The notes beneath the pieces were generated by a model that was not told the origin of the DNA, made no database searches, and saw nothing but the letters and a program-made list of their open reading frames with translations. A stretch of DNA of 64,000 bases from Saccharum officinarum (Eukaryota; Streptophyta; Magnoliopsida; Poales; Poaceae). The translations under genes and the position numbers were made by a program. The DNA lies in the NCBI GenBank assembly GCA_020631735.1, contig CM036158.1, forward strand, positions 81,087,447 through 81,151,446. Reading direction: 5' to 3'. Below are positions 12,474-24,004 of the stretch, in pieces (within the stretch, counting starts at the first letter, position 1; every line of letters begins with the position of its first letter).

Positions 12474-13984
12474 TCAACTCATGTTTGAGAAATCAAGAAT
12501 GTTCAACTCATTCCTTAGCTTGCAAAACCTCTTTTCATCAAGTGGCTTGGTGAGAATATCGGCAAGTTGATCATCGGTGCCAACACTTTCAATGGCAATA
12601 TCTCCCTTTTGTTGATGATCTCTAATGAAATGATGCCTTATGTCAATATGCTTTGTTCTTCCATGTTGAACCGGGTTTTGTGTCATCTTGATTGCATTTT
12701 CATTATCACATAGTAATGGCACATTCTTGAAGTTGAGGCCATAATCCTTCAAAGTTGATTTCATCCATAGTAATTGTGCTCAACAACTCCCCACACTCAC
12801 ATATTCGGCTTCGGCGGTAGAGATTGCCATACTATTTTGTTTCTTTGAGGACCATGACACAAGTGATCTTCCAAGTAATTGACATGTGCCACTTGTGCTC
12901 TTTTTATTGATCTTGCAACCCCCATAGTCAGAGTCCGAATATCCAATCAATTCAAACTTTGACCCCTTGGGATACCATAGTCCAACATCTCTTGTTTGCT
13001 TCAAGTACCTCAATATTCTCTTTGTGGCCGTGAGATGACTCTCTCTAGGTGAGGCTTGATATCTTGCACACATACAAACACTAAACATGACATCCGGCCT
13101 TGATACGGTGACATAGAGTAGACTTCTAATCAAAGACTGATATTCCTTTTGATTCACCATTTTGCCATCAAGATCACTATCCAAATTGCCATTTGTACCC
13201 ATTAGAGTTGAAATTAGCTTTGCATCTTGCATTCCAAACTTCTTCAACATGTCCCTTATGTATTTCCCTTGACTTACAAATGTCCCATTCTTCAATTGCT
13301 TGACTTGGAGACCAAGGAAGTAGCTAAGTTCACCAATCATAGACATTTCAACTCTTTGGCCATCATAGCACCAAATTTGTCACAATAAGCTTGATCAGTT
13401 GATCCAAAGATGATGTCATCAACATATATTTGCACTATGAATAGATTATTCCCAATCTTCTTGGTGAATAGAGTTATATCAACCTTGCCCATCTTGAATC
13501 CCTTAGAGAGAAGGAAATCTCTTAGCCTCTCATACCATGCTCTAGGTGCTTGCTTTAAGCCATATAACGCCTTCTTCAACTTGTACACATGGTTGGGTTT
13601 CTTGTCATCTTCAAATCTGGGAGGTTGCTCAACGAAGACTAACTCATTGATGATCCCATTGAGAAATGCACTTTTGACATCCATTTGATATAGTTTGATG
13701 TTGTGTGCACAAGCATAAGCCAATAGAATCCTTATTACCTCCAATCTTGCCACGGGAGCATATGTCTCATCATAGTCAAGACCTTCTACTTGAGTGTAAC
13801 CTTGAGCAACTAGTCTTGCTTTGTTTCTCACTACAATGCCATCTTGATCTTGCTTGTTTTTAAACACCCACTTAGTTCCAATCACATTGTAGTCATTTGA
13901 CCTTTCTATCAACTCCCAAACATCATTTCTTGTGAAATTGTTAAGCTCTTCTTGCATAGCCATGATCCAATCGGCATCCTTCAA
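12474..13984 (-). pseudogene. Copia reverse transcriptase and RNase H, broken
   Basis: This is the C-terminal part of the polyprotein. The RT domain (13984-13337) has the Copia hallmarks KARLVAQG, the DVKSAFLNG region and the catalytic YVDD at 13415-13426. The RNase H domain (13346-12474) has SDSDYGGC, the AEAEYV motif and the C-terminal TKPLDEKRF region. Breaks: one base is missing near 13345, shifting the frame between RT and RH, and a TGA lies near 12778. The fragment is joined upstream to the integrase part through a TAA at about 13985. Family role: copying the RNA to DNA and removing the RNA strand in virus-like particles in the cytoplasm. This copy is inactive. Confidence 0.93.
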
Positions 13985-13987
13985 AGC

Positions 13988-15290
13988 TTATTCTATCTTC
14001 TTTGGTTCTATGGTTGACACAAATGATGCATGCTCACAAAACATAGCCAATCTTGATCTTGTTTGTACACCACTTCTAATATCCCCAATAACACTATCAA
14101 TGGGGTGATCTCTTGCAACATGTTGTGGTTGGAGTACTTGTACTTGATTGCTTGAGCTTGGTTGATCACTTGATGTATCTCGATGAGATGAACTAGCACC
14201 ACGATCTTGCACTTGAGAGTCACTAGCTAGCTTGAATGGAGAATTGAGCACTTGATATTTATCATCATCTTGAATATCAATTACTTGCTTTGCTCTAATG
14301 TCCCCAATGTCCATGTTCTTCATTGCTTCCACCAATTGAGTTCCACCAACATCATCTAGATTCTCTTCTTCATCTTGTGACCTATTTGTTTCATCAAATT
14401 GCACATCATGGACTTCTTCTAGAATGCCACTTGAGTTGTTCCAAACCCTATAAGCTTTGCTTGTAGTTGAATAACCAAGTAGGAACCTCTCATCACATCT
14501 CTTGTCAAACTTCCCCAATCTAGTGCCCTTTTTCAAGATATAACATTGGCAACCAAACACCCTAAAGTAAGAAATATTGGGCTTTCTTCCATGAAGTAGC
14601 TCATATGGGGTTTTCTCTAGCAATGGATGACAATATAGTCTATTGATGTAGTAGCAAGCGGTATTGATTGCTTCATCCCAAAATGATTGACTCACATTGT
14701 ACTTATGAAGTATTGATCTAGCCATATCAAGCAATGTTCTATTCTTTCTCTCAACTAGGCTATTTGATTATGGAGTGTACTTGGCCGAGAATTGATGTCC
14801 AATGCCATAGTGATCACAAAGTTCTTCAATTCTTGTATTCTTGAACTCACTTCTATTGTCACTTCTCACTTTCTTGATTCTAATCTCAAACTCATTGTGA
14901 ACTCTAGTGAGAAAGGTCTTGAAGATTTCAAACACTTCACTTTTGTCACTAAGAAAGAATACCCATGTGAATCTTGTGAAGTCATCCACTATGACAAAGC
15001 CATACTTGTTGCCGCCTATGGTTGTGTATGTTGTTGGGCCAAATAGATCCATGTGCATCAAATCAAATGCTTTGCATGTGCTCATTGTACTCTTCTTTGG
15101 ATGTGAGCTTCCAACTTGCTTCCCAGCTTGACATGCACTACAAAGCTTATTCTTCTCAAATTCAACATCTTTCAAACCATTGACAAGATTGTGAGTTATA
15201 AGCTTCTTCAATTGTTTCATGCCAACATGACCAAGCCTTCTATGTCAAAGCCAACCCATGCTTGATTTGGAGATTAAGCAAGTTGTCAAA
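13988..15290 (-). pseudogene. Copia GAG-preintegrase and integrase, broken
   Basis: 15290-15120 holds the pre-integrase region, with RRLGH and the zinc-binding CSACQAGK. The catalytic core follows, with the first Asp in MDLFGP, the second in RSDNRSEF (the usual Gly before Ser is Arg) and the Glu in LVERKNRT. The C-terminal part includes RVFGCQCY and the GKFDKRCDERFLLGYS block typical of Copia integrases. Breaks: a TGA in the WL*HRR segment near 15225, and a TAA between the second Asp and the catalytic Glu near 14766. These stops fit TGG-to-TGA and CAA-to-TAA transitions. Family role: inserting the cDNA with 5-bp target duplication. Confidence 0.92.
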
Positions 15291-15427
15291 GAAGTTTCTC
15301 TGGCATTGAAGTCAACTAGGTAGAGATTCTCATATCTAAAGCCCTTGAATGCCACATTTGAACCATCCATACTAATGACTTCCACATCATCAACCCCAAA
15401 GATACATTTGTAACCAAGATCACATAT

Positions 15428-15660
15428 TTATGCCACGGATAGAAGATTGAAATCTAATCTTTCAACTAGCAACACATTGGAGATACTCATGTCATTTGAT
15501 ATTGCAATCTTGCCTAAGCCAATAACCTTGCCTTTCTTGTTATTGCCAAATGTGATAGAATCAACACCACTATCATTGTCATTGATTGAGTCAAACATTC
15601 TTGATATACCGGTCATGTGTTGAGTGCACCCGCTATCAATAATCTAATGCCTTCCTCCGG
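15428..15660 (-). pseudogene. Copia aspartic protease fragment
   Basis: The active-site context IIDSGCTQHMTG is readable in one frame just upstream of the ORF 15616-15428. The catalytic DSG is present. A TAG stands two codons before it, where the family has Trp (a TGG-to-TAG change). A TAA near 15427 separates it from the downstream pre-integrase. The domain lies between the second zinc knuckle of gag and the integrase, as expected for Copia. Confidence 0.8.
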
Positions 15661-15727
15661 CTTTGTAATTGACCTACAAGCAAATCAATGAAGCTTAGGT
15701 ATCCATTTTTGCTTGGGTCCTTGTAGG

Positions 15728-17735
15728 TTAGTAACTAAGCTCTTTGGTACCCAAATAGCCTTCTTCTTTGGGCCAAGGTGTACCAATAAACTTAGCTTGC
15801 ACACCCTTCACACTCTTGGTAAACACATAGCAAGAATCAAAATGTATAGCATTAACAAGTTTCTTGCCATTGTTTCTTTTGGTGCAGTTATGCTCTAGGT
15901 GCCTAATTTGCTTGCATCTATTGCAAAATTGACCATTGCCCTTCACAAAGCTAGACTTTGGAGTTGCAAAGGCTGACTTGTCTTTCTTGGGAGTGTAGCC
16001 TAATCCCTCTTTGTTAAGAGAGAACCTTTGGCTACCTAAGCACTTAAGCAAGCGGGCCTCACCACCATAGGCCTTGCCTAGGGCATGAGTGAGCTCATCC
16101 ACCTCTCTCTTGAGAGCCTCATTCTCAACCATTAGTGAGGCATCACAAGTGAAACCATCACTAGTAGTGGAGGTAGAGTCGGTGGTGGTGGATGAAGAGC
16201 TACAAGAAGGGTTAGCATTTGACATGATAATAGGTTCATAAAAGGATTAATCAATTATATCACATGTAACACCTATATCACATGATACAACAACCTCCTT
16301 CTTTGCTTGTTGCTCAAGTAGCAATCAGTGAGCTTTTTCAAGCTTGGAATGAGCCTTACCAAGATCCTCATGGTCTTCCACTAGACTCTCATGAGTGGTC
16401 TTAATCTCACTAAGGGCTTTCTCAAGTATTGCTACTTTCATTGAAAGCTTCTTACACTCCTTATCCTTGGCAATAGCTATGTCTCTAGTTTGTTGCATCA
16501 AGTCATATAGTTGTTCTTTAGTTGGTTCATCATCATCATTTTCATTATCATTATCATTATCACTATCATGAACATATTCCATTTCACTTTCATCATCGCT
16601 CTCATCATATAATACCTTAGTTTCTTTGTCCATGAAGCATGAAGAGGATGAACCAAATAGTGAGGGCTTCTTGTTGATAGCAATGGAAGCAAAAGCCTTG
16701 TTGGATGATGATTCTTCTTCTTCTTCTTCATCACTTTCCCAAGTGACCACATAGGCTTCATTCTTGCCCTTCTTGAAAGTCATCTTGGCTTCTCTCTTTT
16801 TCTTCTCAAACTTGCCCCTCTTATTGTTCTTCTTCTTGTCATAGGGACATTCGGCTTGAAGATGTTCGGTGTATCACAATTGAAGCACTTCCTTTGTTGC
16901 TCATTGCTCTTGATATTGTCATTTCTCTTTTTGAAACCTCTTCTCTTAATGAACATGTGACCCATCTTCTTGACTACAAGAGCAAGTGCCTCATCATCAA
17001 TTTCAAAATATTCATCTCCATTATTGTCTTCTTCTTCAATGATGGTAGCTTTGCCCTTGGAGGAGATGGCCTTGAATGCCATGGTCTTCTTCTTCTTTTC
17101 TTCCTCCTTCTTCTCCTTCTCATCGGCATCTTGATCATACTTGTCATATGTCAAGACTTCACCAAGTAAATCATTGGGCTTCATTGCATCAAGTCCATCC
17201 CTTTGTAACATCATAATCAACATTTTGAATCTTCTTGGTAAGCTCAATAAGAACTTGTGGTAAAAATTTTGGTCTTGTGTCTTATGCCCTAAGCTCTTGA
17301 GATCATTCACAATGACTTGCAATCTATGAAACATCTCTAAGATTGTTTCTTCTTCTTTCATCTTGAAGTTCTCAAACTCACTCTTGAGCCCATATAGCTT
17401 GGCACTCTTCACAACCTTAGTGCCCTTATATGTTTCACCCAACCTTGTCCATACTTCATTTGCCAATTCTAAATCCTTGATGCCCTCAAATACTTTTATG
17501 TCAATACCATTGTAAAGTGTATTGAGAGTCATTCTATTGCATGTTCTATTTGCTCTATCTTCATCGGTGAGATGATCAGGATCAATGATAGCAAAATCAT
17601 TCTCGGTGACTTGCAATACTCTCTCATGAATAGAACCAAGGTATATTGTCATTTTCTCTTCCAATGAGCAAAATAACTAACACCATCAAAGAACGGTGGC
17701 TTGCCCCCAACATGATTGAACATAATTTGAGCCAT
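15728..17735 (-). pseudogene. SIRE gag, broken by frameshifts
   Basis: The likely start is the ATG at 17735-17733 (MAQIMFNH...), more natural than the internal Met at 17664. Parts in order: N-terminal gag with the WTRLGETYKGT region, a first zinc knuckle near 16870, an acidic stretch (16745-16690 and about 16540), a coiled-coil-like Leu/Lys-rich part (16480-16325), a Ser/Thr-rich linker, and a second intact CX2CX4HX4C knuckle (CNRCKQIRHLEHNC). Breaks: one A missing near 17657, one base missing near 16858, and no open frame between about 16325 and 16225. In the first knuckle the His position is Ile, so it would not bind zinc. Family role: capsid/nucleocapsid protein. Confidence 0.88.
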
Positions 17736-17780
17736 TTTTCACACCGAAGGATGCTAAGCCTTGATTAAAATGGTGACCAC

Positions 17781-17793
17781 GGCTCTGATACCA
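17781..17793 (-). other. Primer-binding site, initiator-Met tRNA type
   Basis: On the element strand the sequence is TGGTATCAGAGCC, two bases after the 5' LTR. This is the standard complement to the 3' end of plant tRNA-iMet used by Copia elements. It fixes the element orientation as minus. Confidence 0.92.
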
Positions 17794-17795
17794 CT

Positions 17796-20102
17796 TGTAA
17801 GGTCCTATATGGCTAGAGGGGGGTGAATAGCCTATAAAAAAATCCTACATGAACCACTAAGCAAACTTGTTAGAAAACAAACAGCGTAAAGCGAGTTTTG
17901 CTTGGCCTACGGTTGTGATGCAAGCCTCCTATCCACAAGTCTAGTAGATTATGATATCTAGTTCACACAAGGGCTATGTCACTAATTTTACACTAGTGAG
18001 CAAGCTAACAACACTACTAGCAAAGCTACCACTAGAGCTATACAAGATAATCTAGTAAATGTAAATGCAAGAAAGAGGATTGTGATTCTTATACTGACGG
18101 TGGAGTGAAGATGTTGCCAATCACCAAGATTATATTCAATCAATCAATATTGACAACAACACAATATGAAGACAAATCACCAGGAGATAAGAGACACAAT
18201 ATTCTTGTTCACCCGGTGTTCACTTGTGCACCGATAAGCTACGTCACCGGTTGTGTCGACCAACACTTAGATGGTTTCTCGGTGTGACCCTCAAGTCACT
18301 TGCCCCTCGAGGCACGCCCTGCAAGGCACCGCAAGACACCACTCTCAAGTGAGGTAACTCAATGACACGCGCAATGTGTTAGAGTTGCTTTTGGCACTCC
18401 ACCGAGGAAAGCACAAGAACCTCTTACAATCAACCGGAGGTTGCCAATGCCTCTAACAATCTCCAAGCCAACTAGGAGCGGTACTCTCCAAGAGTAACAA
18501 GAAATCCACCGGCTAAACCACCCACAAGTGCCACTAGATGCCCTCAAGCTATGCAATGCACTTTGGGATCACTCAATCTCACTTTTGATTTGCAATCAAG
18601 CAAGGGAGATGAGTGGGAGGGAGAAGCTTTAGCTCAAAAGATGCACAAGAGTGTCAAACATGTCAAGAGTACTCCCTAAGGGCTGGCCAACAAGTATTTA
18701 TAAGCACCCCAAACAAATAGAGCCGTTAGGAGCTAAAAGGGGTGCAGACACACGTGACAGACGCGTCTATCGCTCAACCGACAGACGCGTTGTCCAGTTT
18801 TTGTTGCTCCTCACGAACACGACAGACGCATCTGTCGCCTTAGTGATAGATGCGGCTGTGGCGTCTGACGCCCTCGCCGTTCGCCATGTGTACTCGACCG
18901 TTTAAAAACTTCATTCGCATGCCCATGCGACAAACGCGTCTGACGTCGATCGACAGACGCACTCGTACACCTGACAGCCACGGTCCAGTGAGCTTGTTTC
19001 ACGTGACACTCAACAGATGCGTCCGGTCCTCAGCCGACAGACGCGTCTAACACATGAAGCCGCGCCGCACTAAACTTATTCGAGCTATAGACGCTAGAAT
19101 AGTGTTCTAGGCCGCGTCTGTCGCTCACGCGACACCGCGTCTGATGCTCCGCGCGTAGCAACCCTAACTAGGGTTTGTCGACACACACGCCGACGCCACG
19201 TTTGACGCACCCCCAAGTGGCGTCTGTCGCCTATATCGCATGTGTTTTGTAACTTTTTATTGCTCCACTTGTTTTACCTTTTCACATATGAGCTATACTA
19301 GATATGTGAATCACTTAAGCACATATTTTAGCTCGAGAAACACCATGTGACATCGCCTTCAAAACTCGACATTGGCGTAAAGGAAAATAGACATTTCATC
19401 TCCTCGAAAATGCCTGAATCCCACCTCGCAAGCTCAATGGGAGTTAGAGAGGACCCCAAACCCCTCTCTACCCCTCAAACTCCATCGTCTTCGCAAATGT
19501 GCCAACACCAACAAATGATCACCACCTTGTGCACGTGTGTTAGCATTTTCATAATCATTTTCAAAGGTTTTCTAGTTAGCTCACTAGGCCCTACATGCAA
19601 TGCACTTCATGAATTCACCTAGTGGCACCCGTGCGTCAAGTAACTGATAAGACTTCTCCTCTTAATAGTTCGACCATCGATCCTAAACCACTCACACCCT
19701 CTATGGTGTCTTGAGTGCAAAACAAAATGGCCCTATGGTTATACCTTTGCCTTGAGCCCATTTTGTTTCTCCAAATGATATGATCCACTTCATATCATCA
19801 CATGACCGTCTCGATCCATCGACCTTGACTTCACTTGCTCTTCACCGTTGCGTCGGTCCGTCGGCGCCAAGTCTTGCTTAAGCTTCACCATCGTATGGTC
19901 CTTTGCTTCGAAGCCTCGACTTGCCCTTCACCTTCGCAACCAGTCCATCGAGCCAAGCCTCATCTTGGTCTTCACCATCTTGGTCACATGAGTCAATGTC
20001 ATGTCTCATATTTAATGACCACCTTTATCTAAATCATCCACTTAGATACAACGGTTAGTCCTAGGTTTCATCAATTAGCTAAAATCAAACTAGGGACTTT
20101 CA
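17796..20102 (-). repeat. 5' LTR of the minus-strand SIRE element
   Basis: It pairs with 9105-11375 and has the same TGTAAGGTCC and GACTTTCA ends. It carries the TATA box at 18695-18702 and the CGACAGACG-type cluster at about 18750-19225, where several of the motif copies have decayed by C-to-T and G-to-A changes. Small ORFs inside (for example 18105-18287 and 19347-19622) are present in both LTRs but have no family signal. Confidence 0.93.
18695..18702 (-). promoter_or_regulatory. TATA box of the SIRE 5' LTR
   Basis: TATAAATA on the minus strand, in the same context as 10025-10032. This would be the functional promoter of the element's genomic RNA. Confidence 0.7.
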
Positions 20103-20661
20103 CCAGTTTTAATATCAAACCCAAAGCAACAGAATGATGTACTTTAGTCTTAAACCTAATCCTTGAGTAGCAAACAAGGATAGAGAAAATAGAAGATAAA
20201 GGCGATCACTAAGGTTGTCTAGTTCTATTATTATAGTAAGTTATGTTAATTACGATTCTGCTAGGTATTACTATAGAAGAGCACAATCAGAGTGTAGTCT
20301 CCTAAGTAACTAATCCTGCTCGACCTATAAACAGGAGATGGACTATAGAAGATTCAATAAGGCTATAAAAGTCACCCCTGTGAGCTACCACCGATCTGGA
20401 ATATAGGGTACATCATATGAGCAATCAAGTCTAAGCACCATTCTTACACTATGATGGCTACTCTACCCCTAGAGCTACCAGGAATAAAGTACTCAAAAAA
20501 GTCATAGACTAGAAGAATTATAATAACAACATTAAGACTTACTGACAAATAGAAGTTGATCACCGAAGAAGTCTCAGATGCAAGCCCTTAAAGAACTTGA
20601 ATCCATAGGTACAAGACGTAGAAGCAGCACCGATAGGCCGGTACTCCCTCCAAATCTCTTC

Positions 20662-20679
20662 CCTCTCTCTCTCTCTCTT
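20662..20679 (+). repeat. (CT)n microsatellite
   Basis: About nine CT units lie in the right-hand part of the solo LTR that was split by the SIRE element. Confidence 0.8.
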
Positions 20680-21290
20680 CTAATTCTAATTCAAGACTAG
20701 ATTCTAGACCGAAACTAGAGGAGAACTAGTCTTCTTCTTGAAAGCTGGCTCTAGAGAGGTTTTTCTTTCGAGGTACACCTCTCTCTGATCCTATCTGAAG
20801 ATAATGAATTAGGGTTTTAGGATGCTCTGCCTTGGGGGTCTGGGGTCTAGTTATATAGTCCAGTGGGATGAACCATGGCCCTCGGATCAAACCGACTTGA
20901 AACGACGGTCAAGATGCGATGTAGAGATGTGTTGTAATGCATTGCATGAAGGAGAAGACAGTTGGCCTCTGGGCTAGGCTGGCCTACCTAAGGGGGGTCG
21001 GGCGGCCTCCTCTAGAGTCCTCTCGGTCCCCATCTTGGTTCCGTGCCTTCTCATGTCATCTGGAGTCTTCTAGTGTCAAGGTCTGATCCGTTTGACGCAA
21101 TTTGGTCTGGTTCCTTAGGCCTAACTCTTCTACAAAATTCCTATTTTTCCTGTTTAATTCCTAAAAAATATAATTCACCAAAACTCATGGAATTCTGTTA
21201 GTTGAGTCCCTATTCTATGGTGGTGATTACATTTATACCATTTTTCATGTTTTATTGACGGTTTATAATAGGAGTTAATTATCGTCAACA

Positions 21291-24004
21291 CTGTGCCTCT
21301 CGTGAGACGTCCCATAAATCATTGGCTATCAATCCCGTTGGTCCCCAATCACCTCTGCAGTGGCCAAAGGGCAAGATGCCTCCCCCAGAAGGGGCCAACC
21401 TGGGAGACTTCGAAGAAGATGACTCGAACACAGGGAGAGATGGTCATGTGGCTCCGCACCACCGATTAGTGTTGTGGGGGCCCATCTCCTCCCTGCCCCT
21501 ATCCCTTTTGTGGCCTTGAGCCCTTCTAAGGGTTGGCCGGAGAGAGGTTTTCTTAAGTGCGACATGGGGTCGCAATTGCGATGGGTCGCTTCGCGCATGA
21601 GTTTGGGGGTGATCTACCTCCCTTGCTACGTCGCAGCGTGACAACACCCATTCGTGGGGAGTTGTGTGCTTCGGAATGTGAGTGTGTGAATTGAGACAAT
21701 ACATGAAGAAGGTTTTTAAGGCTTACTTGATCCTTATCGTTGTGTGCGTTTTTGCCATTCCACGTTCTTTCCCGTCACTTCACCTGCGGGGATGAATTCT
21801 TGAAGTGGTTAGTAAATGCGATCAGACTCATGAACACTTCACAAACCCATGATGACTACAAGTTTGCTAGAAGGCATAGCTGGGGAGGTGTTCGCCTGGG
21901 GTCACTGGCCTTATTCCTTGTTCATCCTCACCTTTGCGTGCTCGCAATCCTGGCTTCTAGGGCCGTCGATATGAGTCACAGGAAGCGTTCTCAGGGGGAG
22001 TCACCAGAGGCCAACAGGCCACCACCGTGTCTTTGAGCTTTTCTATGAGAGCAGGGTGAGTTTTTCGAATGATGTTTTGAGGTCAGTACTTTACCGGGGC
22101 TGATCGAGTTGCTTTTAGGGCCTGTCCCCCGTCGCGTCTAGAGGGGCTACCAGTGCTGCTTGCATTGCGACGCCAACGAAGGTGGGGTCAAACTCGTTGT
22201 CCTTATCGTCATCATCCTCCATGTTCTACCTGTCTGAGTTTTGTGAGCTCTGCCACGTGGTAGAGGTGTCTCATGAGAGCTATCTTGACACCGCTCATGA
22301 GGTTGACCGGCTGGGGGGGCTGCCTTGACGCCGTCGAGGTGGCCCTCGAGGCCTCAGGGAGGGAGACCACTGTCGCACAGGTGGTGGCCGCCAATGTCCA
22401 AGCCTGTATCGTGGTTGAGTGTAGCTCTTCCGCCTCATGGTTTCCTATTAGTTTTCATGGTCATTGACCTTTTCTCTGCTTGATTGCCAGTGCTGGAGGA
22501 ATAGCTGGTGGCTTCCTACCACGAGGCGGAGGAGGTCCATCTCTAGGAGGTTCTCCTTATGGAGTATCGTGAACACGCGGTGGTGATCGAGATTCGCCGA
22601 GGGGCTGGCGTCACCCTCGTCACTGCGCAACTTCCCACAAGCCAAGACCTCCATGGAGTGGAGCCTAGATTTCTGAATCATGTCGGGCAGGCAGAGCGGG
22701 TGGAACTAGTCGGTAGTTTTGTCGCCGCTACCGTCGTGGCTACTGTGGATGTGGAGGGTATCCTTCATGGTGGTGGCTGAGGACCCATCGATGTACCCAA
22801 AGTTTTTAAGAGGTTTTGAACAGAGATGTTTCTCTTAGTTTGCTTTTTATCTCGTGATTTGGTTTTCCATGTGCCCGGCCATCCTTTCATGACCATCGTC
22901 GGTCTAGTCGCTTGTATGTTGTAGCTGCATAGAACTACTCAGGGATCGGTCTGACATGACTTCATTTTCACGACCTGGGTGTTTGTAGGTCAGGCTTGGC
23001 GGCATTGCGCCTCCCTTTCCTTTCACATGGGTACATAGCCTCACCTTAGTTGGGTTGTGCGAATTCGGTTTTGCACGATCTTCTAGTGCATGCATGACGC
23101 GTTATGAAGTCTGGAGTGGTGCTGCCGCTCCTAGAGCATTAATTTTTATGTGCAAGGCGTTGGTCACCCCCATTTGCTATCGATCCCAAATTGCCCATGT
23201 GTAATGATCCTCTAGGAGGGTGTGAGTTACTCGGACGTGGCTGGCACATTTCCTTGCCTTTTGGCTGCCTTTTCATTCTTCTTCCTGTTCGAATTGGAAT
23301 GTGCTCTGTCTCCATTGGTCCCGTGCTTGTAGTTGCATATCTTAGCCTGGGGGCTAAAAAGGTATGCGTTCTGTTGGGGTGGCGTGGCATCGAGGGTAGG
23401 TCACAAATTTGGCTTGATGTGAGAAAATAAAATGAGAGGGCGGCTCATGGCTTCTTCCTCCTTGCTCCCTTTGCCTTGAGCAAGTGAGTTCCCTGTCTCT
23501 TTTTAGGTTCGCGCGAACGAGAAATCAAGATTTGGGTCGTTGGTTCATCACGGCGGAGGATGCTATTGGGAAAGAGTTCAAGATGGGTCACTAGGGCGAT
23601 GACAAATAGTGTCATGCCATGGGTCATGTGTGTATGTCTATGGGTGTAGCCCTCATGAGTGAGTCATGTCCGGCCGTGAGCGCGGGTCGAATCAAGTCAC
23701 TAGGGACTTGAGCGCTACTAGGACACATTGTGTGGGAACCGTGCTATTTGGTTCATTTAGGGGTCGACCCTAAACTTCGGTAGCTGTTGGTGAGCTCATA
23801 CATGTATGTGGACGTGTTTGGGTAGAAAGGCTAGAGCCAAAGATAACGTTACTCACCAATGTGTCGGAAGCCGTTGCGGATCTGATTGTCGTAACTCGGG
23901 GTGCGTTGAGCCCCCGAGCATCTGTTCGTGGTGGAGTTGCTGCTTGAGGCGCTGCGAGCCCCCGAGCGTATGCTTGCATCAAAGTTGTTGTGGTCCTTGG
24001 GCCA
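21291..24004. other. Old GC-rich host DNA, probable Tat-type Gypsy remnant
   Basis: This continues the fragment 8856-9020. It is GC-rich, has no intact ORF, and contains words such as GAGCCCCCGAGC (near 23905 and 23960) that I associate with non-coding parts of grass Tat/RIRE2-type elements. The family assignment is from memory and weak. It ends at the TSD GGCCA (24000-24004) of the next LTR and resumes at 57179. Confidence 0.4.
21950..22780 (+). pseudogene. Exon-like remnants, possible antisense ORF of an old Tat element
   Basis: Coding-like pieces on the plus strand are separated by splice-like junctions. One has a donor GGGTGAGTTTTT near 22055 and an acceptor GCTTTTAG near 22118. Another has an acceptor ATTGCCAG near 22489. 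The pieces include ELCHVVEVSHESYLDT and a C-terminal stretch with AQLPTSQDLHGVEPRF and VVATVDVEGIL, ending at 22780. The pattern (Leu-rich, 'AQL..DL..VEP.F', then a helical Val/Ala/Asp end) resembles, from memory, the C-terminus of antisense ORFs of RIRE2-type elements. Several stops interrupt it. It could also be chance coding potential in GC-rich DNA. Confidence 0.35.

Larger units (their letters stand above)
9105..20102 (-). mobile_element. Complete SIRE/Maximus-type Copia retrotransposon, decayed
   Basis: The element is 10998 bp with two LTRs (9105-11375 and 17796-20102), a tRNA-iMet-type primer-binding site and a polypurine tract. The pol order is PR-INT-RT-RH (Copia order), all on the minus strand. 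The flanks CTAGT (9100-9104) and CCAGT (20103-20107) are a 4-of-5 TSD. LTRs over 2.2 kb, a long gag with two zinc knuckles and an iMet primer site fit the SIRE/Maximus lineage. It lies inside the solo LTR 9021-21290, so it is younger than that LTR. Both gag and pol carry several stops and single-base frameshifts, so the copy cannot encode its proteins. Confidence 0.93.
9021..21290 (-). mobile_element. Solo LTR of unassigned family (copy A), split by a SIRE element
   Basis: The LTR consists of 9021-9104 plus 20103-21290, about 1272 bp. Its ends are TGTTGGTA and CGTCAACA. The flanks are CTGTC and CTGTG, a 4-of-5 TSD match. The right-hand part aligns with the LTRs ending at 57178 and 59916: shared words include AGATTCACCAAAA-like, CATGGAATTCT, GGTTTATAATAG and the terminal GTCAACA. 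Copy D at 59916 is followed by a minus-strand polypurine tract, so I infer minus orientation. No coding sequence is seen. The lineage is unassigned, possibly Athila-like Gypsy. Confidence 0.72.

Noticed and set aside
21291..24004. CACTA-type DNA transposon
   Set aside because: I considered this for the GC-rich host DNA, but saw no CACTA ends, no transposase motif and no 3-bp duplication.
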